DNA from: Treponema sp.
GTDB taxonomy: Bacteria > Spirochaetota > Spirochaetia > Treponematales > Breznakiellaceae
Direction: 5' to 3'
Length of the DNA stretch: 6,645 nucleotides
Assembly (NCBI GenBank): GCA_009780545.1
Contig: WQZW01000084.1
Span: 1-6,645, forward strand
Under the pieces are notes generated by a model. The model was not told where the DNA came from, did no database searches, and worked only from the letters and a program-made list of their open reading frames with translations. Positions 1 to 5,228 of this stretch are shown here, piece after piece (position 1 is the first letter of the stretch; each line of letters starts with the position of its first letter). A program made the translations under genes and the position numbers.

Positions 1-784
1 CCTGCGAACTTCCCCCGGAAACGGCCACGACGTCGCTGTTCCCCATCGCTCCGGAGACCGCGGCCTCCAGCGCCTTCTCGTCGTCCTTCACCGTCAGCAC
101 CGAGACCACCCGGTAGTGGCTTTCCCGGGCCAGCGCCCGCAGGGCTTCCGCATTGATGTCCCGAACCTGACAGGGTTCGGGCGTCGCTTCGGGGGGAATC
201 AGCTCGTCGCCGGAGGAGATGACGGTGAGGGAAAGGGGGAGGAAAACCTCGACCTCGGTGATTCCGGCGGCGGCCAGCGCGCCGATTTCCTGGGAGCGGA
301 GCCTGGTGCCGGAGCGGAGGAGTATCTCGCCCTTTGCCAGGTCCTCGCCGATCCGGACCACGTTGCCGCCCACCGCCGCGCTTTCGTACAGGGCGATCTC
401 GCCCCCGAGGTTTTCGCTGTACTCGACCATGACCACCGCATCGGCCCCGTCCGGAATCATCCCGCCTGTCGGAACGTAGGCGCACTCGCCGGAACCGACG
501 GCGAATCCCGCCGGCCTTCCCATCTCCACCGTCCCGACCGGCCGCAGCAGCACCGGAAGCGTTTCCCCCGCGCCGGTGGTGTCCGCCGAGATCGCCGCAT
601 AGCCGTCCACGGTGGAACGGCGGAAGTTCGGCACGTCCTCATGGGCCGTAACGTCGTCTGCAAGAATCCTGCCCGGCGCGTCGGCGATCGGCACCCGCTC
701 ACGGGCAAGTTCCTTCCGGCAGTCCAGCAGCTTGGTTCGGGCATTTTCTATCGTATCCACGGTCAAAAGTTTCATTTGTTTCAT
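1..784 (-). CDS. moeA: Molybdopterin molybdotransferase MoeA, N-terminal ~261 residues (C-terminus beyond the left edge)
   Basis: MoeA inserts molybdate into adenylylated molybdopterin, the last step of molybdenum-cofactor synthesis in the cytoplasm. The reading frame from ATG 784 is open to the left edge and shows the family motifs in order. PNFRRSTVDGYA (52-63) matches the usual P-x-F-x-x-S-x-x-DGYA with the conserved Asp60. Then come a YVPTGGMIPDGADAVVMVEY block (103-122), VRIGEDLAKGEIL (143-155), the MoCF-domain strand LTVISSGDEL (186-195), a degenerate QVRDINAEAL (206-215) where families usually have G-x-I-R-D-x-N, and the start of the SGG loop (256-258). About 140 residues of a normal ~400 are missing off the edge. 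A second in-frame ATG lies at 775. Neither start has a Shine-Dalgarno sequence. A weak promoter-like pair (TTTACC at 835-840, TAACAC at 812-817, read on the minus strand) lies upstream, but I do not trust it. A stop codon lies in frame just upstream, so the start region is secure. The family call is firm. Confidence 0.93.
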   Translation of the reverse strand, partial: MKQMKLLTVDTIENARTKLLDCRKELARERVPIADAPGRILADDVTAHEDVPNFRRSTVDGYAAISADTTGAGETLPVLLRPVGTVEMGRPAGFAVGSGECAYVPTGGMIPDGADAVVMVEYSENLGGEIALYESAAVGGNVVRIGEDLAKGEILLRSGTRLRSQEIGALAAAGITEVEVFLPLSLTVISSGDELIPPEATPEPCQVRDINAEALRALARESHYRVVSVLTVKDDEKALEAAVSGAMGNSDVVAVSGGSSQ

Positions 785-792
785 GCTAGCAC

Positions 793-796
793 GGAG
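793..796 (+). promoter_or_regulatory. Shine-Dalgarno GGAG upstream of the 84-codon ORF
   Basis: GGAG lies 8 nt before the ATG at 805, a normal spacing. It is the only GGAG core at standard spacing that I see ahead of a candidate start in this window, and it is the main reason the small ORF is listed. It lies in the 20 bp between the divergent starts of moeA and the ORF, so chance occurrence is possible. Confidence 0.35.
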
Positions 797-804
797 CAAA
801 CGCG

Positions 805-1059
805 ATGTCTAGTGTTACGCCTTTTACGGACAACGGTAAAATAATGCAATACGGCATACTTGAAATCGTTGCGGACAAATTTGAATCCCAAGATACGGAA
901 CCGACGAAAAACCGCCGGCCTTACGCCGTATGCAGGAACATTGACAATGAAATTGCAGGCTGCTTTGTAACGATAAACCGGTCCTGCCGGATAACGGAAC
1001 GCGAAAGACTTTATCAGATTCACGGGGAAGCAAACAAGGCCGAAGGAAGTACCGCATAA
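805..1059 (+). CDS. Small hypothetical protein, 84 aa (tentative)
   Basis: I do not recognise this protein. The ORF runs from ATG 805 to TAA 1059 with a GGAG core 8 nt upstream. It is hydrophilic, has no signal peptide or membrane segment, and contains three Cys (in VCRN, AGCFV and RSCRI contexts) in its second half. Codons are mostly purine-first and resemble those of the right-hand glycosyl genes (GAA, ACG, ATA, AAC), which favours the plus frame over the overlapping minus frames. A second possible start is Met14 at 844. Against it: the start is only 20 bp from the divergent moeA start, so the moeA promoter would have to lie inside it, and no clear promoter precedes it. It may be a gene remnant. 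Confidence 0.35.
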   Translation: MSSVTPFTDNGKIMQYGILEIVADKFESQDTEPTKNRRPYAVCRNIDNEIAGCFVTINRSCRITERERLYQIHGEANKAEGSTA

Positions 1060-1060
1060 C

Positions 1061-1078
1061 GGCGGATAATCGTCCGCC
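1061..1078. repeat. Perfect 6-bp inverted repeat (hairpin) just after the small ORF
   Basis: GGCGGA (1061-1066) and TCCGCC (1073-1078) form a 6-bp GC-rich stem with a 6-nt loop (TAATCG), beginning 1 nt after the TAA at 1057-1059. No T-run follows on either strand, so it is not a classical intrinsic terminator. It may still end or protect a transcript of the small ORF. Confidence 0.4.
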
Positions 1079-1220
1079 CGCAAAACGGCCGGGTTGTTTA
1101 TGATGGCAATTAAGGATTATGTAAAAATTGAAATAAATCGGGATATGTTTTCAAGCAGGTAAAAAACATGACACGATCATTACCAAGATACGGAAGGACA
1201 AATCATCCATAAATTCTTTT

Positions 1221-1254
1221 GGGCGGAACGCAGGAAACCGCTGCCCCTATTTTA
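1221..1254 (+). terminator. Weak terminator-like hairpin between the convergent small ORF and the U32 gene
   Basis: GGGCGG (1221-1226) can pair with CC and GCCC within 1238-1246, with a 3-nt bulge, and is followed by TATTTTA (1248-1254). The imperfect stem and short T-rich tail make it a poor intrinsic terminator reading rightwards. Read leftwards, just past the U32 stop codon, it has no T-run. No better terminator for the U32 gene is visible. Confidence 0.2.
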
Positions 1255-3462
1255 CCGCGGTTTCCTCGGGGTGTTGCGCCCGAGACCGGGATTGATTTCC
1301 CGGTCGGGCCTTGCCTTGGCGACCTCCTCGCTGAAGAAGCCGTCCTTCCAGTTGAAACGGCTGATGTTGGGCAACGGAATGCCGTTCTCTATGGACTTCA
1401 TCAGGTCCTTGTAGTCGGCCTTCTTGAGGGAGAGGCCGCCGAGGTCCACGATAAAACGGCGGAAGCCGGCTTCCCGAAGGTAGGAAACCTTGTCGGTGAT
1501 GGAAAAGGGGCGTTCGGGGAAGACGCGGGAGCCGTCCTCGTCGTTGGCCAGGACGAAGCGTTCGCCCCGGCTGTCGGAAAAGGCCCTAAAGTCGTAGAGC
1601 CGGCCCAGGTTGGCACGGAGGCGAAACAGCGGCGGGCGGGCGAAGACCGGAACGAAGTACCTGTCCCGTAAGGATTTGTCGGTGCCGAGGGTGCGTTCCA
1701 GGTTCTGGCGGTTGTTCTCGAAGGGCGAGGAAAAGCCGTCGGCCCCGAGGGATGCGACGAAGGACAGCGCCCAGGCGTTGAAGCCGTACAGCCAGGGGCC
1801 GGCGATGAGGAGCACCTCGGAACGGAAGTCCCTGAAAAGGGGAAAGTGGCCGGGGTTGTTCACCATGAAGGTCCTGTAGCCGGCCTCGACCAATTCCGGG
1901 ATGTCCTCGGCGAGGGTTTCGGCGGTCGCTTCCGGAAGGAAGGGATCGAGCACGGGAATGATGTCCTCCCTCCTGAAAGGTAGGGGCGAGGAGTCGCCCC
2001 CGAGCAGGGTTTTTACCATACCGGACTTCAGGTGAAGCATCACTTTGGTCGGTTTGGAGGACTGGACCACGAAGAGATCCCTGATCTGGGAAACGGCCAC
2101 GTACAGACCTTCCGGAAAGAGCGGGCCGGAGCGTTTCCTGCCGGATGACGGACCGGCTTCCCCGCCCTTGGTCCCGGGTCGGGCGAACGAACCGGGGGCA
2201 GGTTCGGGGGCCTTCTCGTAGCCGGGGATTCTGCCGCCCTTGGCATCGCCGGAACAGACCGGCTTGTAGCGTTTGGAAATGCCCCGTGCCTGGATAAGGT
2301 TTACCCGGTCGCCAACCTCGGTACCGTCCGGAACGGAAAGCCAGCAGCCTTCGGCCACGGAGCGGACGCTCAGGAGCTTGTGCGTAACCCTGCGGGAAAT
2401 TTCGGCACGGTGCAGCCGGACCGAATCGCCGACCTCGGGGGGGGCGGAGGCCGGCGTTTCGATCAACCCCACCCGCTGCCCTTCCCCGCCGCGCACCTTC
2501 AGCAGTTCCCCGAGGGCTATCCCGGTATCGCCGTCCTGTTCGGGGTTCAGCCAATCGAGATTTTGCATGTCATTAAGGAAGAAAGTCGTCTTGGACCGGG
2601 CAAAATCGCCCCGCAGGATTCCCCGGCCCCGCACCAGGGCATCGGCCACCCTCGCCTCGCCACCCTCGGCAAGGGCGTCGAGCACCGTCCTGTAGGCGGA
2701 AACCACCGTGCCCACGTAGTCGGCGCTCTTCATCCTTCCCTCGATCTTGACGGCGTTTATCCCCAGGTCGGCAAGGGCCGGAACGGAATCCAGGAGCTGC
2801 AGGTCGGCCGGACTGAAGTAAAATCCCCCCGAATCGCCCTGCCCCTCCCCTTCCCTTTGAAAGCTCCTCCTGCATGGATGGGTACAGAGGCCCCGATTGG
2901 CCGATTTTCCCCCCAGGAAGCTGGAGAAAAGGCAGAGGCCGGAAACGCTGACGCACTGAGCCCCATGGACGAAAAGTTCGAGTTCCATGTTGGTATTGGT
3001 GCGTATGCTCCTAAGTTCGTCGATGTTGAGCTCGCGGGCAAGTCCGACGCGGGAAACGCCCTGTCGGGAAAGCGCGTTGCAGCCCCCGCCCGAGGCGATG
3101 CCCATCTTGGTCGCCGCATGGAGCCTGAAATCGGGAAACTCGGAACGCGCCATCGCAAGGAGGCCGAAATCCTGCACGACCAGGGCATCCGGCCGGAGGA
3201 AAGAGAGGTACTTCAGGAGCTGGTAGATACGGTCGGCCTCGCGCTGCTGGAAGACGAGGTTGATCGCCACGTAGACTTTTCGGCCCAGCCGCCGCAGCGA
3301 GCGCAGGGAGGACTCGAAACGGGCGTAGGTGAAGCTCCCGGCCCTTGAGGTCGTGCCGAAATTGCCCAGGCCCATGTAGACGGCATCGGCCCCCTCGCCG
3401 ACGGCGGCATCGAGCGCTTCGGGGGAACCGGCCGGGGCAAGAAGCTCTATGGGTGAATTCAT
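1252..3462 (-). CDS. U32-family protein (RlhA/PrtC-like), 736 aa
   Basis: U32 proteins were first named as collagenase-like peptidases. The better-studied members (RlhA, TrhP, UbiU/UbiV in E. coli) act in hydroxylation of 23S rRNA, tRNA or ubiquinone precursors and several bind an iron-sulfur cluster. The N-terminal barrel is typical: ELLAPAGSPEALDAAVGEGA (6-25) continuing into DAVYMG, a GLARELNIDE stretch (140-149), and FVHGAQCVSVSGLC (164-177) followed by SANRGLCTHPCR (187-198). The Cys at 170, 177, 193 and 197 are the likely cluster ligands or the conserved family Cys. KIEGRMKSADYV (239-250) is the next hallmark. A beta-rich domain (~310-400) is followed by a Pro/Gly-rich linker (~403-450) and a ~260-residue C-terminal half with a possible second barrel. 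At 736 aa it is longer than E. coli RlhA (653 aa). It begins 9 nt after the EIIA stop with no Shine-Dalgarno, so it is probably translationally coupled. The family is firm; the substrate is unknown. Confidence 0.92.
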   Translation of the reverse strand: MNSPIELLAPAGSPEALDAAVGEGADAVYMGLGNFGTTSRAGSFTYARFESSLRSLRRLGRKVYVAINLVFQQREADRIYQLLKYLSFLRPDALVVQDFGLLAMARSEFPDFRLHAATKMGIASGGGCNALSRQGVSRVGLARELNIDELRSIRTNTNMELELFVHGAQCVSVSGLCLFSSFLGGKSANRGLCTHPCRRSFQREGEGQGDSGGFYFSPADLQLLDSVPALADLGINAVKIEGRMKSADYVGTVVSAYRTVLDALAEGGEARVADALVRGRGILRGDFARSKTTFFLNDMQNLDWLNPEQDGDTGIALGELLKVRGGEGQRVGLIETPASAPPEVGDSVRLHRAEISRRVTHKLLSVRSVAEGCWLSVPDGTEVGDRVNLIQARGISKRYKPVCSGDAKGGRIPGYEKAPEPAPGSFARPGTKGGEAGPSSGRKRSGPLFPEGLYVAVSQIRDLFVVQSSKPTKVMLHLKSGMVKTLLGGDSSPLPFRREDIIPVLDPFLPEATAETLAEDIPELVEAGYRTFMVNNPGHFPLFRDFRSEVLLIAGPWLYGFNAWALSFVASLGADGFSSPFENNRQNLERTLGTDKSLRDRYFVPVFARPPLFRLRANLGRLYDFRAFSDSRGERFVLANDEDGSRVFPERPFSITDKVSYLREAGFRRFIVDLGGLSLKKADYKDLMKSIENGIPLPNISRFNWKDGFFSEEVAKARPDREINPGLGRNTPRKPR

Positions 3463-3471
3463 TACGGAGGC

Positions 3472-3918
3472 TTACTCGGAAAGAACCCTGATTATCGTCC
3501 GTGCGGAAGCGGCTTCGATGATTTCCCTGCGTTTCTCCTCGCTTTTGAACAGCTGGCTTACCTCGGCAAGGAACTGCAGGTGCGGGCCGGTCTTCTCCAC
3601 GGGCGAGATCGTCAGGATGAAGATCCGACATGGCTCCCCGTCCAAGGAGTCGAAGTCAACCGGATTGTCCGAGACCCCGATACAGGCCGCCAGATCACTG
3701 ACCGTACTACTCTTACCGTGGGGAATGGCGATGCCGTGCTTCATTCCGGTGGACATTTTCCGTTCCCGGGTCATCACGGCGGTAAAGGCCGCCTCCCGGT
3801 CGGTGAGTTTTCCCGCCGCCTCCAGGATGTCCAGCAGCTCGTTGATTATCTCTTCCTTGGTCGTGCCTTTCAAATGAAGGCTGACAATCTCTTCCGTAAG
3901 TACCGACTGTAAATTCAT
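3472..3918 (-). CDS. ptsN: PTS EIIA domain protein, PtsN/fructose type, 148 aa
   Basis: A single-domain EIIA of the fructose/mannitol-nitrogen class (PTS_EIIA_2), about the usual length for PtsN. It accepts phosphate from HPr or NPr on a His and, in PtsN-type members, acts as a cytoplasmic regulator rather than in sugar uptake. MSTGMKHGIAIPHGKSS (55-71) is the active-site block; His67 is the expected phosphorylated residue. A conserved second His lies at 113 in KTGPHLQFLAEVS (109-121), and EEKRREII (127-134) closes the domain. No EIIB, EIIC or HPr gene lies nearby, which favours a regulatory role. I place the start at ATG 3918. The frame stays open further upstream to 4167, but that extension runs through the promoter and into the divergent gene and shows no family similarity. 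It shares an operon with the U32 gene 9 nt downstream. Its promoter is the TTGACA/TACACT pair at 3925-3953, so the mRNA should be leaderless. The symbol denotes the family, not proven orthology. Confidence 0.92.
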   Translation of the reverse strand: MNLQSVLTEEIVSLHLKGTTKEEIINELLDILEAAGKLTDREAAFTAVMTRERKMSTGMKHGIAIPHGKSSTVSDLAACIGVSDNPVDFDSLDGEPCRIFILTISPVEKTGPHLQFLAEVSQLFKSEEKRREIIEAASARTIIRVLSE

Positions 3919-3924
3919 AGGGCA

Positions 3925-3953
3925 AGTGTACAGGAGGACCCGGCCGATGTCAA
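3925..3953 (-). promoter_or_regulatory. Sigma70-type promoter of the ptsN–U32 operon, predicted leaderless
   Basis: On the minus strand, TTGACA (3953-3948, perfect -35) is followed after exactly 17 bp by TACACT (3930-3925), which matches the -10 consensus at four of six positions including the key second A and last T. Only 6 nt separate the -10 from the ATG at 3918, so transcription should begin on or next to the A of the start codon. No Shine-Dalgarno is present. Ten bases around the -35 (CTTGACATCG) are repeated exactly in the facing promoter at 4051-4060. Confidence 0.75.
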
Positions 3954-4060
3954 GGGTCCGCCTGTCTCGACAAGGAACCCGAATACGCATCCGGAAGGAA
4001 GTTTCGGAGAACCGGATCGGAATGAGCCGAAAAGCCCCGCATCCTGGCCGCTTGACATCG
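3945..4060. repeat. 10-bp inverted repeat CTTGACATCG carrying both -35 boxes
   Basis: CTTGACATCG occurs on the plus strand at 4051-4060 and on the minus strand at 3954-3945, with 96 bp between the arms. Each copy contains a -35 hexamer and the three bases after it. Identity beyond the TTGACA hexamer (C before, TCG after) may reflect the local promoter consensus, a shared regulator site or chance. Confidence 0.6.
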
Positions 4061-4080
4061 AACTTTCGGCCATATACACT
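4052..4080 (+). promoter_or_regulatory. Sigma70-type promoter of the glycosyl cassette, predicted near-leaderless
   Basis: TTGACA (4052-4057, perfect -35), a 17-bp spacer and TACACT (4075-4080). An alternative -10, TATACA at 4073-4078, would give a 15-bp spacer and is less likely. The ATG is at 4090, 9 nt after the -10, leaving a leader of about 0-3 nt and no room for a Shine-Dalgarno. It matches the opposing ptsN promoter in hexamers and spacing. Nothing else promoter-like appears before the three genes, so it should drive all of them. Confidence 0.75.
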
Positions 4081-4089
4081 AGGCCTGCA

Positions 4090-4806
4090 ATGAATTTTTT
4101 GGTTTGCGTCCCCACGTACAACGAGGCGGAAAACATAGAACATTTTATCGCTCATGTTTTTGAACATCTGCCCGAAAACTCATCGCAACCGGCTTCCGTA
4201 CTGGTGATTGACGACAGCTCGCCCGACGGAACGGCGGCCATTGTCGAACGCCTGATGGAAAAACATCCGGAACGCCTGCACATCCTCAAACGCCCCGGAA
4301 AGCAGGGACTCGGCAAAGCGTATCTGGCGGCGTTCGAGTGGGGGCTTTCCAGGGGATTCGACATTTTCCTGGAGATCGATGCGGATTTTTCGCACAACCC
4401 AAAATACATTCCCGAAATGCTTAACGAAATTAAAACTCACGATGTCGTGATCGGTTCCAGAAACATACGGGGCGGCGGCGTCGAGGGCTGGTCGTTTCTG
4501 CGAAACTGCATTTCCAAAGGCGGTTCGCTGTACGCGCGGCTTGTGCTGGGTTGCCCGGTCAAGGATTTGACCGGCGGCTTTAACATGTGGACAAAAAACG
4601 CCCTCCTTAAAATCGGGCTTGACCGCATCGTTTCGGAAGGTTATTCGTTCCAGATCGAGATGAAGTACCGCGCATGGCGCGCAGGTTGCCCGATCAAGGA
4701 AATCCCGATACTGTTTGCGGACAGAACTCGGGGCACGTCAAAAATGTCCAAGAAAATCCTCCTGGAAGCCTTGATAAAAATATGGAAGATAAAACGGAAC
4801 GCATGA
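4090..4806 (+). CDS. Polyprenol-phosphate mannosyl/glucosyl synthase, DPM1/GtrB type, 238 aa
   Basis: A GT2-family enzyme that transfers a sugar from a nucleotide-sugar (GDP-Man or UDP-Glc) to polyprenyl phosphate on the cytoplasmic face of the membrane. Motifs are in order: VPTYNEAENI (7-16), nucleotide-binding DDSSPDGT (41-48), metal-binding DAD (97-99) within EIDADFSHNP, GSR (122-124), KDLTGGF (158-164), and DRTRGTSKMS (211-220). The length and the end just after the SKMS block match soluble DPM1-type enzymes. The C-terminal membrane helices of Shigella GtrB are absent, so it must bind the membrane peripherally or through partners. The start is fixed because the family begins a few residues before VPTYNE and no other ATG fits. 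Its stop overlaps the start of the GtrA gene (ATGA). Base composition is clearly lower in GC than the minus-strand genes. The sugar cannot be told from sequence. Confidence 0.94.
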   Translation: MNFLVCVPTYNEAENIEHFIAHVFEHLPENSSQPASVLVIDDSSPDGTAAIVERLMEKHPERLHILKRPGKQGLGKAYLAAFEWGLSRGFDIFLEIDADFSHNPKYIPEMLNEIKTHDVVIGSRNIRGGGVEGWSFLRNCISKGGSLYARLVLGCPVKDLTGGFNMWTKNALLKIGLDRIVSEGYSFQIEMKYRAWRAGCPIKEIPILFADRTRGTSKMSKKILLEALIKIWKIKRNA

Positions 4807-5225
4807 ACAGGCACGGAAATGAGCGTATAAAAAGGATATTCCATCAGTTTGTTAAATTTGGAATTACCGGTACCCTGGGAACGTTGACCAATTTACTGTT
4901 GTTTTTTATTTTTGCGGACAAAATACGTTTGCCCGAAATTCCGGTAAGCATTGGCTGCTTTATAATCGCCGGAACGCAAAATTACATCATCAACCATAAA
5001 TATACGTTTTTGAGCAACACGGGAACTTCGGCATTGACGGTAAAAAAATGGCTGATGTTTTTAAGCGCTTCGCTCGTGGGGCTTGGGGTAAATCTTGTTG
5101 TTATGAAGCTTGTCATTTTGAATTTTACCCTGCCGTACAAATTTATAGCCCAGGCATGCGGCATCGTGGCCGGAATGTTTGTCAATTTCGTGTTTTCGAA
5201 GATTTTTGTTTTTAGGAAAGCGTGA
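4803..5225 (+). CDS. GtrA-family membrane protein, 140 aa (putative lipid-linked sugar flippase)
   Basis: GtrA-like proteins are small four-helix inner-membrane proteins believed to move polyprenyl-phosphate sugars from the cytoplasmic to the outer leaflet. Four hydrophobic segments are visible: about residues 16-38, 43-62, 78-101 and 109-134. Family marks are the KFGITGTLGTLTN start of helix 1 (18-30), QNYIINHKYTF (59-69), and the terminal NFVFSKIFVF (128-137). I chose ATG 4803, which overlaps the upstream TGA as ATGA and gives a normal family length. The frame is open upstream to ATG 4674, and another ATG lies at 4782, but those N-termini are highly polar, lie inside the synthase gene and do not resemble the family. 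No strong Shine-Dalgarno precedes 4803, so translation is probably coupled to the synthase. It should flip that enzyme's product for the next gene. Confidence 0.9.
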   Translation: MNRHGNERIKRIFHQFVKFGITGTLGTLTNLLLFFIFADKIRLPEIPVSIGCFIIAGTQNYIINHKYTFLSNTGTSALTVKKWLMFLSASLVGLGVNLVVMKLVILNFTLPYKFIAQACGIVAGMFVNFVFSKIFVFRKA

Positions 5226-5228
5226 TTT

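Larger units (their letters stand above)
785..1251. other. Gap of ~470 bp between moeA and the U32 gene, without a confident gene
   Basis: This stretch is visibly less GC-rich than the genes on both sides (one sampled line 53%, another 38%, against about 62%). It holds the weak 84-codon plus-strand ORF (805-1059) and the hairpins at 1061-1078 and 1221-1247, which are listed separately. A 20-codon ORF at 1100-1162 (plus, starting MMAIKDYVKIEINRD) has no ribosome-binding site and is too short to support. Two minus-strand frames are also open across most of 781-1083. I recognise no tRNA, transposase fragment, CRISPR array or riboswitch in it. It may be a remnant of an older gene or an insertion between the two GC-rich genes. 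Confidence 0.6.

Noticed and set aside
116..844. Long plus-strand ORF (~242 codons) opposite moeA
   Set aside because: It is antisense to a frame with all MoeA motifs in order; long open antisense frames are expected in GC-rich coding DNA.
941..969. TTGACA (941-946) with TTTGTA 17 bp downstream as a plus-strand promoter
   Set aside because: The -10 is poor, it lies inside the small ORF, and no gene start follows at a sensible distance.
781..1083. Minus-strand 100-codon ORF ending in ATGA overlap with moeA
   Set aside because: Its composition (many Cys, Phe, Tyr and Arg, no domain) and codon pattern look like the antisense of the plus-strand ORF. Kept only as part of a finding.
2380..3348. 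Plus-strand ORF of 322 codons and a minus-strand ORF of 322 codons (1586-2554) inside the U32 gene
   Set aside because: Both are shadows of the U32 frame in GC-rich DNA. Their translations are Arg/Pro/Gly-rich with no recognisable domain.
3919..4167. N-terminal extension of the ptsN frame by 83 codons to ATG 4167
   Set aside because: It runs through the ptsN promoter and into the divergent synthase gene, has no EIIA similarity, and would make the protein abnormally long for the family.
4674..4802. Earlier starts for the GtrA gene at ATG 4674 or 4782
   Set aside because: They lie inside the synthase gene and add a polar tail atypical of the family; ATG 4803 gives ATGA coupling and standard length.
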